Shown: in pieces, positions 30,728-39,031 of the stretch
Position numbering within the stretch: the stretch's first letter is position 1
How the letters are laid out: each line of letters opens with the position of its first letter
Assembly: GCF_020171805.1 (NCBI RefSeq)
Contig: NZ_JAIVAF010000001.1
Coordinates: 992,001 to 1,056,000, forward strand
Direction: 5' to 3'
DNA length: 64,000 bases
Origin: Guptibacillus algicola
Lineage (GTDB): Bacteria; Bacillota; Bacilli; Bacillales; Guptibacillaceae
The notes under the pieces: generated by a model
Told to the model about the DNA's origin: nothing
Seen by the model: the letters and a program-made list of their open reading frames with translations, nothing else
The model's database searches: none
Position numbers and translations under genes: made by a program

Positions 30728-30825
30728 AAAAAAAAAAAAAAAAACCAAAGACTAGCTTTGGTTGTACTATGGGTCACATAAGAGTGAGCTTTACGAAGGG
30801 GGGGACCACTACTCACTCTCACAAT
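30728..30825 (-). ncRNA. Candidate C-rich small RNA
   Basis: The minus strand carries no ORF here but ends in a textbook terminator: ACCAAAG-ctag-CTTTGGT (30762-30744) followed by 17 Ts. Before it, AGAGTGAG pairs with CTCACTCT (30819-30812 with 30788-30781) around a loop containing seven consecutive Cs and UUCG. A candidate promoter lies just upstream. Exposed C-runs that pair with ribosome sites are the hallmark of Gram-positive trans-acting RNAs such as FsrA and RoxS/RsaE. Identity with either is not claimed. Confidence 0.6.
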
Positions 30826-30830
30826 ATACT

Positions 30831-30859
30831 ATGTTAATTAAGCACGATTGGTTGGACAA
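30831..30859 (-). promoter_or_regulatory. Candidate promoter of the C-rich RNA
   Basis: TTGTCC (30859-30854), 17-bp spacer and TAACAT (30836-30831) on the minus strand. The start would fall near 30825, giving a transcript of about 98 nt up to the U-tract. The -10 match is only moderate. Confidence 0.4.
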
Positions 30860-30991
30860 GTACCACGGTACAAACATGTATTTTTTCAAATTCTTTAATA
30901 ATTTGTACCTGCAATAACATAAGAGAAGAATAATATTCCCAGTCTATGGAAGAATGATAATAACATTCTTTACCAAAAGGAGAGGGATATA

Positions 30992-31171
30992 GTGAATGAA
31001 CGTAAGAAACTCATCGCAGAAGGTAGTGAGAAGTTGTTAGCATCCGTTCGCGAGGAAATCGCTGAAGAATTCTTAGTAATGGAAGCGGTAAATGAAAATG
31101 TTCAAGAGAAAGATTTCTTTACGTACCACCTATTAAAACAAGCAGAAGAATTAAGAAGTAAAAGGAAATAA
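30992..31171 (+). CDS. Small hypothetical protein, 59 residues
   Basis: GTG start with AAAAGGAG upstream, open to a TAA. The product is highly charged and predicted helical (ERKKLIAEGSEKLLASVREE... ending RSKRK), without Cys or membrane segment. Not recognised. It stands alone before the hemolysin III gene. The good ribosome site and unbiased codons suggest a real gene. Confidence 0.6.
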   Translation: MNERKKLIAEGSEKLLASVREEIAEEFLVMEAVNENVQEKDFFTYHLLKQAEELRSKRK

Positions 31172-31246
31172 CAACATTGACCTATTTGATGATGGGCGCA
31201 TATGATGTATACTTCTTGTAACTGATAAAAAGGAATGATGCCTTTC

Positions 31247-31888
31247 ATGACCACCCATACATTTACTGTAGGTGAAGAACGAGCAAACTATATTACTCAT
31301 GGTGTTGGTGCATTAATTAGTCTTGCTGCTCTCGTCATCCTTATTGTTTTCGCGTCACTTCAAGGCACAGCTTGGCATATCATCAGCTTCACATTATTTG
31401 GAGCGACTATGCTGCTTCTATACACGGCGTCTACCTTAGTTCATAGTTTTCCACCAGGTAGGGCGAAAGATTTCTTTGAATTTCTTGATCATTCTGCAAT
31501 CTATTTCTTTATTGCTGGAACGTATACACCGTTTTTATTTATTGTTATCCAAGGATGGCTCGGTTGGACGTTATTTGGAACAGTCTGGGGCCTTGCCATC
31601 GCCGGAACAGTATTCAAAGCATTCTTTGTTAAGAAATTCTTGTTCATCTCTACAATCGTATATGTTGTTATGGGATGGCTAATCGTTTTAGCATGGGATC
31701 CTCTTCTTCAGAACCTTCATCCGAATGGATTGACACTTCTGATCATAGGAGGCTTGCTCTACACGGTAGGAGCAGTCTTTTATGTTTGGCGAGCTTTTAA
31801 ATATCACCATGCAGTTTGGCACGTATTTGTAATTGGCGGAACAATCACACACTTCTTCTGTGTTTTGTTTTATGTTCTTCCCCTTTAA
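31247..31888 (+). CDS. Hemolysin III/YqfA-family membrane protein
   Basis: Seven-helix membrane protein of the HlyIII/PAQR-like family. GEERANYITHGVGA starts the first helix region. The later metal-site-like residues are in LVHSFPP, FLDHSAIYFFIAGTYTPF and KYHHAVWHVFV. Close to B. subtilis YplQ in length. The start is uncertain: ATG at 31247 has the best spacing to AAGGA, and ATGs at 31235 and 31238 also exist. Function beyond the family name is unclear, and hemolysis should not be assumed. Confidence 0.88.
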   Translation: MTTHTFTVGEERANYITHGVGALISLAALVILIVFASLQGTAWHIISFTLFGATMLLLYTASTLVHSFPPGRAKDFFEFLDHSAIYFFIAGTYTPFLFIVIQGWLGWTLFGTVWGLAIAGTVFKAFFVKKFLFISTIVYVVMGWLIVLAWDPLLQNLHPNGLTLLIIGGLLYTVGAVFYVWRAFKYHHAVWHVFVIGGTITHFFCVLFYVLPL

Positions 31889-31890
31889 AG

Positions 31891-31929
31891 AGCACTTCTG
31901 TACGATTATCGTGCAGAGGTGTTTTTTTT
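31891..31929 (+). terminator. Terminator after the hemolysin III gene
   Basis: GCACTTCTGTACGA-TTA-TCGTGCAGAGGTGT followed by eight Ts: a 14-bp stem directly after the stop codon. Confidence 0.92.
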
Positions 31930-32001
31930 GTGTGAACTAGAACAAAACATACTGTCTACTCGTTATAAAAGTAGAATTACATATTAAAAGGATGAAGACA
32001 T

Positions 32002-32865
32002 GTGATCGAGATAACGAAATTATCAAAGCAAATAAAAAGTAAAGCGATTTTAGAAGACCTAACTGTTTCGATTGAAGGAGGAGTGGTCGGGCTCATCGGA
32101 CCGAATGGTGCTGGAAAGTCCACACTGTTAAAGATTCTTTCCACCGTAACTAGCCCCTCTTCTGGTGATGTGAAGATAAACGGTTATTCTGTCCAAAAAG
32201 AGACTACTAAAGTTAGAAAACAAGTTGGCTACTTGCCTCAACACTTTCAACTTTACCCTCAGCTAACAGGATCAACGTTCCTAGACTATGCTGGTAACCT
32301 AAAGCGCTTTACGAATGTTGATCACAAGAAGGAAAAAGCGCGCATATTAAAGGAATTAAACTTATCAGACTACCAACATTCCAAAGTCAAAACATACTCA
32401 AACGGTATGAGACAAAGACTCGGGATAGCCCAGGCGATGTACGGGAGTCCCGATGTCATTGTTTTTGACGAACCTTCTTCTGGTCTAGATCCCGATGAAC
32501 GATTGAGGTTCCGGCAATTGATTGCTAATTCTCCATCAGATAAGACGATCATCCTATCAACACATATCGTAGAAGATATTGAAGCAAGTTGTGATACGTT
32601 GATCGTTCTAAAAGAAGGTAAGATCATTTTCCATGGTTCGCCTGATGAACTACAACGGAAAGGGGATGGGTTCGTTTGGGAGCTTGAGTTGTTTGATGAG
32701 AATGCCACTGCTTTGCGAGGACTACAAATCACATTCTCAAAGCAAACTAAAAACGGCTATTTATTCCGAGTCCTTTCACCTGTAGCACCGCTAGAAGATG
32801 CAGAAGGCGTTAATCCAACGCTCGAAGAAGGATATATGACCATGATTGGGTGGGACATGAGATGA
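32002..32865 (+). CDS. ABC transporter ATPase (ABC-2 exporter type)
   Basis: Cytoplasmic ATPase of 287 residues. Walker A GPNGAGKST is at residues 33-41, the signature reads YSNGMRQRLG and Walker B VIVFDEPSSGLD. The C-terminal 70 residues are a CcmA/YhaQ-like extension. The GTG start is weakly preceded by AAGGA. The stop overlaps the permease ATG (ATGA), so the two are surely a pair. First gene of a five-gene cluster with an ECF sigma factor. Confidence 0.93.
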   Translation: MIEITKLSKQIKSKAILEDLTVSIEGGVVGLIGPNGAGKSTLLKILSTVTSPSSGDVKINGYSVQKETTKVRKQVGYLPQHFQLYPQLTGSTFLDYAGNLKRFTNVDHKKEKARILKELNLSDYQHSKVKTYSNGMRQRLGIAQAMYGSPDVIVFDEPSSGLDPDERLRFRQLIANSPSDKTIILSTHIVEDIEASCDTLIVLKEGKIIFHGSPDELQRKGDGFVWELELFDENATALRGLQITFSKQTKNGYLFRVLSPVAPLEDAEGVNPTLEEGYMTMIGWDMR

Positions 32866-35117
32866 AGAAATGGTTTATCCAATGGAAATTTGAATTATCA
32901 TTTTTATACAAGAACTGGTTTCTACTTCCCATGCCCTTTCTATTCCTAATTTGGCTACTTACGAGTATGACCATTGAGAATGTTAGCGATTCAACTAATC
33001 TTTATGTGTCAGCCTATCGAACAACCCATTCTACAATCTTCATTTTAGTAGTCGGATTGAGTATCCTTATAGGCGTATACCTTATGCGTAGGGATTTAGG
33101 GAATGACTCATTTGAATGGCATCGAGCTTTACCTGTTTCTAACTTTGTATTTTTATCGGCAAAATTATTTGCTGGTATGACCTATATGTCGTTGTTCACA
33201 TTGTTGATGGCGATCGTGTTCAGTGCACTTTCCACCATGCAAGGTATACCAGGTGCGGAAACAACGCAGGTGCTAAGCTTCTTTGTCGTTCAATATGAAA
33301 TCTCACTATTGATCAGCTTATCTCTTGGAATGGTCTTATCCGTCATTATTCGAAACCGATTTGTTTATCTAATCGCATTTTGCGCATGGATATTTGGCAC
33401 ATTGTTTATGGAAATATACATACTTGGTGGAACAGGAAATTTCTATTTAAAGCCATTTCATCTCACCTACTTCTTTGTGGATTCCATATTGGCAAATGGA
33501 GTATGGGGAATTGAAATAATGAAGGATGAAATTAAGAGGCAAAGACTGTTCGTCCTTTCCTTCTCCTTCATGTTACTGATGGTGACGATGCTAGTCTTAA
33601 ATAGCAAGCGTCCAAGTGATCATACAAAACTGTGGAAATTGGTGTGCGGTATTAGCTTACTAGGAGCGACATTTGCTTACCTTCCCTATAGTCAATTATG
33701 GAATGATCGTTTATCTACTTTTAATAGTATGAAAGATAGTTCCCCCACTTTCGCACAAGCTAGTGAGGGTAATCACTCCTATATGTGGTTCTCGCCTATA
33801 GACTATGAAGCTATTCCATTAGAAGAAAGAGATGTTTACGAGCCAAGCCTTTTTTCTATTACGAATTATGATATCGATCTATATCATACACCAAGCTCTA
33901 AGCTCGATATATCAGCAACCGTTGCTCTTAAACAAGCTGAGTTAAAAAACAAAGATGAATTCAAGTTTACTCTTAACCACACTTTTTCACTTAAAGATGT
34001 GAAAATTGATCAACAATCGATTCCTTACAAACAGAGTGGCGATTTCGTTACGATCACTCTTCCAAACACAATAAAAGAACCAATCATTCACTTCGACTAC
34101 GAGGGGGTTTTTGAACTTTGGACACATCGCAATAGTCAAGAGTATTATCCTGGCTTCGCTCTAAACAACCAGATGGTGATGCCTTCACATACAGCATGGT
34201 ATCCTTTACCGGGTCATCAGTACTTGACTGATTCTACTGGTGAATCACGCACTGATGTCGGCTTGCTTCACCCTTCCGAGTTTAATGTGAAGGTGTCAGG
34301 GGTTGATAACAACGTGTATGGCTCTGTTAAAAACGTGCAGTCTTCAGGTGAAACTCATACCCTATCCGGGGAAACAGCTAGACTTGATCTATTCAGTGGC
34401 TTTTTGACTGAGATTTATTCAGATCACTATTCTACTACTTTAGTAACTGTTCCTTATCATAGGGAAGCTTCAGAGTTATTTATGAGGGAAGTAGATTCAC
34501 GACTCGTATATTTTGATGAGTTTTTGGATGAAAAAATAGAGCCTGTAAACCACTTTTTCTATCTGCCGCTGAATCGATTGAGGTGGAGTGGTTATTTTAG
34601 ACAAAATGGGTTTATCGATCAAAATTACATTATGAACGATAATAATTCTTTAAATCAGCGTGAAACGATCAATACCTTTATGATCGCTAATTTATTTCAT
34701 GAGGATAATTATGTAAGCGGAAATGCTAGAGCTAAGAACATTTTAATAACGAGCACGATCAAAGCTTCATTCAATTATTTATACGAACTCGAAAATGGAC
34801 AAGAAGATGATGCTTTTCAGACAAGATCTGCTTTTGCGAACATCACAGATGAACGTGAAAAGATTATATCAAGTAACGAAATTATTCAAGCTGATATGGT
34901 ATTAGATATGATCGAAGCTGCGGTAAAGGAAGGGAAGGAAGAAAAAGTTAAGGAGGTTCTCAACAGACTTTACAGTGAGCACTGGAGCGACACTAGCTAT
35001 CCGACCGGATATAACTTGTATCTCGAGCCTGCTTCCATCATTGGATTTGACGATTGGATGAAAGAATGGAATGACGTAATGACTACTAAACAGCGAGAGG
35101 AGAAAGGGCATGACTGA
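32862..35117 (+). CDS. ABC-2 permease with a degenerate M1-aminopeptidase-like extracellular domain
   Basis: 751 residues. Six or seven hydrophobic helices occupy about residues 15-285, the ABC-2 permease part. From about residue 330 a large outer domain resembles the beta-saddle of M1 peptidases (FTLNHTFSLKDVKID, then HTAWYPLPG) and the later peptidase body. The zinc motif HExxH is not present; the nearest segment reads NLFHEDNY. Known relatives are ABC permease/M1 aminopeptidase fusions, and this one looks catalytically dead. The start is the ATG overlapping the ATPase stop. The stop overlaps the sigma-factor start. Confidence 0.82.
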   Translation: MKKWFIQWKFELSFLYKNWFLLPMPFLFLIWLLTSMTIENVSDSTNLYVSAYRTTHSTIFILVVGLSILIGVYLMRRDLGNDSFEWHRALPVSNFVFLSAKLFAGMTYMSLFTLLMAIVFSALSTMQGIPGAETTQVLSFFVVQYEISLLISLSLGMVLSVIIRNRFVYLIAFCAWIFGTLFMEIYILGGTGNFYLKPFHLTYFFVDSILANGVWGIEIMKDEIKRQRLFVLSFSFMLLMVTMLVLNSKRPSDHTKLWKLVCGISLLGATFAYLPYSQLWNDRLSTFNSMKDSSPTFAQASEGNHSYMWFSPIDYEAIPLEERDVYEPSLFSITNYDIDLYHTPSSKLDISATVALKQAELKNKDEFKFTLNHTFSLKDVKIDQQSIPYKQSGDFVTITLPNTIKEPIIHFDYEGVFELWTHRNSQEYYPGFALNNQMVMPSHTAWYPLPGHQYLTDSTGESRTDVGLLHPSEFNVKVSGVDNNVYGSVKNVQSSGETHTLSGETARLDLFSGFLTEIYSDHYSTTLVTVPYHREASELFMREVDSRLVYFDEFLDEKIEPVNHFFYLPLNRLRWSGYFRQNGFIDQNYIMNDNNSLNQRETINTFMIANLFHEDNYVSGNARAKNILITSTIKASFNYLYELENGQEDDAFQTRSAFANITDEREKIISSNEIIQADMVLDMIEAAVKEGKEEKVKEVLNRLYSEHWSDTSYPTGYNLYLEPASIIGFDDWMKEWNDVMTTKQREEKGHD

Positions 35118-35676
35118 TGAAGAGTTAGTTATTGGAATGTCCAAAGGCAATCAGGCTGCTTTTGAAGCATTGATTCACCGCTATCATGCACCTCTATTAG
35201 GCTACTTAGAGCGAATGCTTCGAGACCGAAAAAAAGCGGAAGATGTCGTACAGGACACATTCCTGAAATTACTAACCCAATTAAAAGCGAGAAAGATCCC
35301 TGAAAAGATTAAACCCTGGCTATACCAGGTTGCTACAAACCAATGTAGGGACTACTGGAAAAGCTCAAGTTATAAATCTGAGAAACAAGTAATTGATAAA
35401 CTACCAGATCAACAAAGCGGAGATCCATCTGTTGTAGAATTATTTGAACGTCAAGAGTCTAGGAAAGAATTCCTTGAGGAACTCGATGAACTTTCTACGA
35501 GCCAGCGAGAGATTGTGTTTTTGAGATTCTACCAAGATCTGAAGTATCAGGAAATCGCAGAAACCCTTGAAATGCCCTTAGGAACTGTTAAATCAAACCT
35601 TTATCACGCATTAAAGAAACTAAAGACATCAATTGGGCGAAAGGAGGAAGTTAGCCATGCGAGATCACAAAGATGA
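35110..35676 (+). CDS. ECF-type RNA polymerase sigma factor
   Basis: 188-residue sigma factor with region 2 (LLGYLERMLRDRKKAEDVVQ, then DTFLKLLTQL) and region 4 (LSTSQREIVFLRFYQDLKYQEIAETL, then GTVKSNLYHALKKLK). The ATG overlaps the permease stop by eight bases. The next gene begins inside its 3' end, so all are translationally linked. The arrangement recalls sigY-yxlCDEFG of B. subtilis, in which an ECF factor is held by membrane proteins encoded with an ABC transporter. It probably autoregulates the cluster (inference). Confidence 0.93.
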   Translation: MTDEELVIGMSKGNQAAFEALIHRYHAPLLGYLERMLRDRKKAEDVVQDTFLKLLTQLKARKIPEKIKPWLYQVATNQCRDYWKSSSYKSEKQVIDKLPDQQSGDPSVVELFERQESRKEFLEELDELSTSQREIVFLRFYQDLKYQEIAETLEMPLGTVKSNLYHALKKLKTSIGRKEEVSHARSQR

Positions 35677-36451
35677 ATTAGAAGAACTCGAACAAGAAAT
35701 GAAGCAACCATTCAACTCTTATATGGCAACGTCACCAAGGTCAGAAGATACTCAAAAGCTTATCCTCTCTCTTCAGGATTCATTCGATGACCTTAAGCCA
35801 AATGAAATCGAATTCGATTTCGATGCTGAACCTGAAAAACCGTCTCTACTCAAACAGTGTCTAAATCAATTCCGTTCTTATCACTGGCTCTATTGGATAA
35901 TAAGTCTTGGTATATTCACGATGTTAACATTAATTACTTCTGGAAGCGGTGATCCAGACAGCTTCTTTCCTTTACTCGTCCCGATTTATTTATTGTTTGG
36001 AATACTGTACAGCTACAAATCCTGGAACAAAGAAATGCGAATGATTGAATCTGTCACTCCTTTTCCACCAGCACTTTTATTACTTAGCAAACTACTCGTT
36101 GTTCTAGGAGTGAATTTCAGCTTTGCCTTTGTCTCAACCATGGTTATTATCGTGGAGAACCGTTTCGTTGAACCAGGCATGTTCTTATTGCAATGGATCG
36201 CCCCTTTACTATTCCTAACGGGATTACTTGCTTACATTATGTTTCATAAAGGGGTAGTGGCTGGTTTTATCTCTGCATTAGCTGGTTGGGTATTCACCTT
36301 TATCGCACTGCCATACTCTTTGCATCAACTGTCTAGCGGATCACATGTCTCTCAAGTTCCATTAGTTGCTTCATACCTTATTATCTTTGCCATAGGAGGT
36401 CTCTTATTATTTTTATCCTATCGCAAGAGTTTACACCTTCAATATATGTGA
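35657..36451 (+). CDS. Membrane protein, candidate anti-sigma or ABC-2 component
   Basis: 264 residues. A cytoplasmic acidic N-terminus of about 75 residues (RDHKDELEELEQEMKQPFNS) precedes six hydrophobic helices. The ATG at 35657 follows AAGGAGG by nine bases and overlaps the sigma gene. Not recognised with confidence. The position directly after an ECF factor and the soluble N-terminus suit an anti-sigma factor. The position before an ATPase suits a permease, and it could be both. Confidence 0.7.
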   Translation: MRDHKDELEELEQEMKQPFNSYMATSPRSEDTQKLILSLQDSFDDLKPNEIEFDFDAEPEKPSLLKQCLNQFRSYHWLYWIISLGIFTMLTLITSGSGDPDSFFPLLVPIYLLFGILYSYKSWNKEMRMIESVTPFPPALLLLSKLLVVLGVNFSFAFVSTMVIIVENRFVEPGMFLLQWIAPLLFLTGLLAYIMFHKGVVAGFISALAGWVFTFIALPYSLHQLSSGSHVSQVPLVASYLIIFAIGGLLLFLSYRKSLHLQYM

Positions 36452-36460
36452 GGTTATTCA

Positions 36461-37303
36461 ATGATTTCAATTGACCAGATAACATACAATAGAAAAGGTT
36501 TCTCACTAACGATTCCTACTATGCAGCTTAATGCTGGCATTACGATTTTAGTTGGTAAGAACGGAGCTGGAAAATCTACCTTCCTCCAACTACTCGCCAC
36601 TGCTCTTAAGCCACATCGAGGCAGTATTACTTATGGAAGAAAAACAGTTGGCGAGGCTCTTCCATTTATCAGAAAACAAATAGGCTTTCTCCCAACAGGT
36701 GTAGAACTGTACGAAGAAATGAAAACGAGACAGTTCCTAACTTACATGAGTGAATTAAAAGGCATTTCAACTGACAAAGCAGTGGAAACTTCAATTCAAG
36801 CAATGAAACTTGAAGATGTAAAAAAGACCAAGATCAAATCTCTTTCTCAAGGAATGAAACAACGAGTAGGAATTGCACAAGCACTATTAGATACACCTTC
36901 TTTCCTCCTTCTTGATGAACCATTAAATTATTTAGACAGTCAAGAAAGAAAAAACGTAGTGTCGCTCCTATCACGTTATGGGAAAAGTAAACTTGTACTC
37001 GTTGCTACTCATGATTTAAATGAGTGGGAAGAAATTGCCGATCACATCATCTGGCTAAGTGATGGACAAGTACTGTTCGATGGACCACTTACTTTATGGA
37101 AAAATAACTCTGGTCGCGTTTGGGAAGGAAGAGTAAAGCAACATGAAATCAGCTCACTTGATTTCAACCGCATAACGTATATGAAGAGATCGAAAGACGA
37201 TGTTATCGTTAAATATATATCTGAATCAAAGCCTTTTGAAACCTTCACACTCACTACTACTACAATTGAAGATGCGTACTTTATACGAAAATATAGCTCG
37301 TGA
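36461..37303 (+). CDS. Second ABC transporter ATPase of the cluster
   Basis: 280-residue ATPase with Walker A GKNGAGKST (residues 32-40), signature LSQGMKQRVG and Walker B FLLLDEPLNYLD. The C-terminal part differs from the first ATPase, which suggests it serves the neighbouring six-helix protein rather than the large permease. Begins nine bases after the previous stop and ends in a strong terminator, closing the cluster. Confidence 0.9.
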   Translation: MISIDQITYNRKGFSLTIPTMQLNAGITILVGKNGAGKSTFLQLLATALKPHRGSITYGRKTVGEALPFIRKQIGFLPTGVELYEEMKTRQFLTYMSELKGISTDKAVETSIQAMKLEDVKKTKIKSLSQGMKQRVGIAQALLDTPSFLLLDEPLNYLDSQERKNVVSLLSRYGKSKLVLVATHDLNEWEEIADHIIWLSDGQVLFDGPLTLWKNNSGRVWEGRVKQHEISSLDFNRITYMKRSKDDVIVKYISESKPFETFTLTTTTIEDAYFIRKYSS

Positions 37304-37314
37304 CTATAATATTG

Positions 37315-37341
37315 AAACCCTCCTGATGATCAGGAGGGTTT
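37315..37341 (+). terminator. Terminator of the ABC/ECF cluster
   Basis: AAACCCTCCTGA-TGA-TCAGGAGGGTTT, 12-bp arms just after the last ATPase. Confidence 0.88.
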
Positions 37342-37370
37342 ACGTTTGCAACTAAAAATACAATTAATGC

Positions 37371-37402
37371 AAAAAGACTGTCGAGAAATTTACTCGACAG
37401 CC
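37371..37402 (-). terminator. Terminator of the intracellular subtilisin gene
   Basis: Minus-strand GGCTGTCGAG-TAAATTT-CTCGACAGTC followed by five Ts, ten bases after the stop codon. Confidence 0.88.
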
Positions 37403-37412
37403 TGAAACCATT

Positions 37413-38396
37413 CTATTCTTTTGAATTCCAAGCAGTTGTGTAGATGTTAAATAACTCTTCAAGTTGGTTTACTAGGTTTAGAGCAAGAAGACCATTTCCT
37501 TCTGCGCTATTCCTATACCCGATTGGAACAGTTCGTTTGATAAGCTGAGCATAAATCTCAGGTTCTGTTAATGTTCGATTAAATTCGTTCTCGGATAAGT
37601 TCATAAGAAGCGCTAACGCTCCAGAGACGTGTGGTGCGGCCATCGACGTTCCTGAAAGCACCGCATATTTATTATCAGGAAAAGTAGATAAAATATCTAC
37701 CCCGGGAGCGATAAGGTCGATTTCATCATTAGTATTGGAAAACGGTGCTAGGGTTCGCTTGAAGGAAGCAGCTCCCACTTCAATCACTTCATTATATGCG
37801 CCAGGATAAGCATATTCTGGGGTATCTGCTCTCGCGTCTCCCTCATTTCCAGCTGCACAGACGACCGATATGTTTTGATCGACAGCATCTTTGATCGCTT
37901 CATGAAGCTCAGGCAGATCAGATGGGCCGCCTAGAGACATTGAAATGACATTCACCTTTTCTCCATTTGTTCCTTCCCAATCGATCGCATAGCGAATCCC
38001 ACTTATAATGGACTCGTACGAACCACTTCCGGAACCATTTAGTACTTTAACGATTAAGAGCTTTGCTTCTGGTGCTACTCCTACAATTCCATCTTCACCT
38101 TGCACAGCAGCGACTGTACCAGCCACGTGAGTTCCATGACCGTTATTATCATCATAGTTATCTGGGTCAGCATTGTAATCTTTTGTGAAATTTTTTCCAC
38201 CAATTATTCTAGACTTAAGATTAGGATGATCCACTTGACACCCCGTATCAATAACGGCAACTATTCTATTCTTCCCTCGATCAGACTCATCCCATATCTC
38301 TGGTGCCTGAATCATTTCAACACCGTCCGGAAAAGCCTCTTCTGCTTTACTTACTACTTCATTTACTTCGAATGGAATTAACTTTATTTCGTTCAT
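37413..38396 (-). CDS. Intracellular subtilisin-like serine protease
   Basis: S8 protease of 327 residues. The triad is D50 (AVIDTG), H87 ([10 protein letters not shown]) and S251 ([11 protein letters not shown]), with oxyanion N184. There is no signal peptide. The short N-terminus [11 protein letters not shown] matches the propeptide of intracellular subtilisins, where LIPY blocks the active site until cleaved; here the motif is LIPF. The ATG at 38396 has AAGGGGG upstream. It should degrade cytoplasmic proteins late in growth, as IspA does in B. subtilis. Confidence 0.93.
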   Translation of the reverse strand: MNEIKLIPFEVNEVVSKAEEAFPDGVEMIQAPEIWDESDRGKNRIVAVIDTGCQVDHPNLKSRIIGGKNFTKDYNADPDNYDDNNGHGTHVAGTVAAVQGEDGIVGVAPEAKLLIVKVLNGSGSGSYESIISGIRYAIDWEGTNGEKVNVISMSLGGPSDLPELHEAIKDAVDQNISVVCAAGNEGDARADTPEYAYPGAYNEVIEVGAASFKRTLAPFSNTNDEIDLIAPGVDILSTFPDNKYAVLSGTSMAAPHVSGALALLMNLSENEFNRTLTEPEIYAQLIKRTVPIGYRNSAEGNGLLALNLVNQLEELFNIYTTAWNSKE

Positions 38397-38426
38397 AAGT
38401 ACCCCCTTCATACGCTGTTAACAGAA

Positions 38427-38687
38427 TTATCTGATAAACAGAGTCTTCTTGTCCAGTCCCATATGTGCTAATTCTTTCCTTTTTTTAATGTGATGGTGAT
38501 TCCATCGTCCTATAACAGTCTTTTCAGCAAGACTACTTCGCTTTGTATTTGTAAGATGAGCGATTCCTACATCACCCTCTTGTTTTAACCGCTCTACTGC
38601 ATACGTTATTCCGTTGTATATCGCGCTAGTAGAACAGCTCTTTTGAAGTGATGTACAAAAGATTGTAAGGATTACTATTATCCTCAC
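38427..38687 (-). CDS. Doubtful small ORF upstream of the subtilisin gene
   Basis: 86-codon frame with a GTG start and only a weak GGA upstream. The N-terminus is hydrophobic for about 13 residues, and the rest is basic (KRSSLAEKTVIGRWNHHHIKKRKEL). Not recognised. It fills most of a 390-bp gap, and nothing else is visible there on the minus strand. It may be a remnant or chance frame. Confidence 0.22.
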   Translation of the reverse strand: MRIIVILTIFCTSLQKSCSTSAIYNGITYAVERLKQEGDVGIAHLTNTKRSSLAEKTVIGRWNHHHIKKRKELAHMGLDKKTLFIR

Positions 38688-38779
38688 AGTCCATTATTCC
38701 AGACACAGGGGAGTACAGCCTATTACATTTATAAAACGCTAATGAGCGTTACTGTAATCTCAAATTACAAAAGTTCACA

Positions 38780-38808
38780 TTGCGCAATAAGGTAAAGGAT
38801 TGTATAAT
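38780..38808 (+). promoter_or_regulatory. SigA promoter of the ykoY-type gene
   Basis: TTGCGC (38780-38785), 17-bp spacer and a perfect TATAAT (38803-38808). The start falls near 38815, 20 bp before the riboswitch. A palindrome TGTAATCTCAAATTACA lies at 38753-38769 just upstream. Confidence 0.75.
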
Positions 38809-38834
38809 TAGTTGGTATTGAACAATATAAACTT

Positions 38835-38996
38835 CAAAGGGGAGTAGCTAGTCACAGTATGGTCGTCATGACGAGAAACGTTTGTTTCTCCGGCCACACT
38901 GGCAGTCTATCAGACTGTTAGCGAGACCTTTGCCCGTACGCCGGACAAAGGACCCTTCTTTTTTATCCTGTCCGTCGTCATGGCAGGATTTTTTTA
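38835..38996 (+). promoter_or_regulatory. yybP-ykoY (Mn2+) riboswitch with terminator
   Basis: The aptamer has the signature CAAAGGGGAGTAGC at 38835 and GCGAGACCTTTG ending at 38932, which pair as P1. Downstream, ATCCTG...CAGGAT plus seven Ts (38965-38996) is a terminator. CGGACA (38942-38947) can pair with TGTCCG (38969-38974), which would break the terminator stem. Manganese binding to this class turns on efflux-type genes. Confidence 0.93.
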
Positions 38997-39031
38997 TTTG
39001 TTATCATTATTTTTATGAGGAAGGTGTATTC

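Noticed and set aside
30728-30744. Run of 17 As as a phase-variable tract
   Set aside because: It is the U-tract of a minus-strand terminator and not inside a coding region or promoter spacer.
37376-37395. CTGTCGAGAAA similar to the ends of the 45-kb element
   Set aside because: It is part of a simple terminator stem of the subtilisin gene. The match is about eleven bases and no second end lies nearby.
38882-39031. 50-codon N-terminal extension of the TerC protein
   Set aside because: It is the open frame of the manganese riboswitch. The ATG at 39032 has the ribosome site and fits the family.
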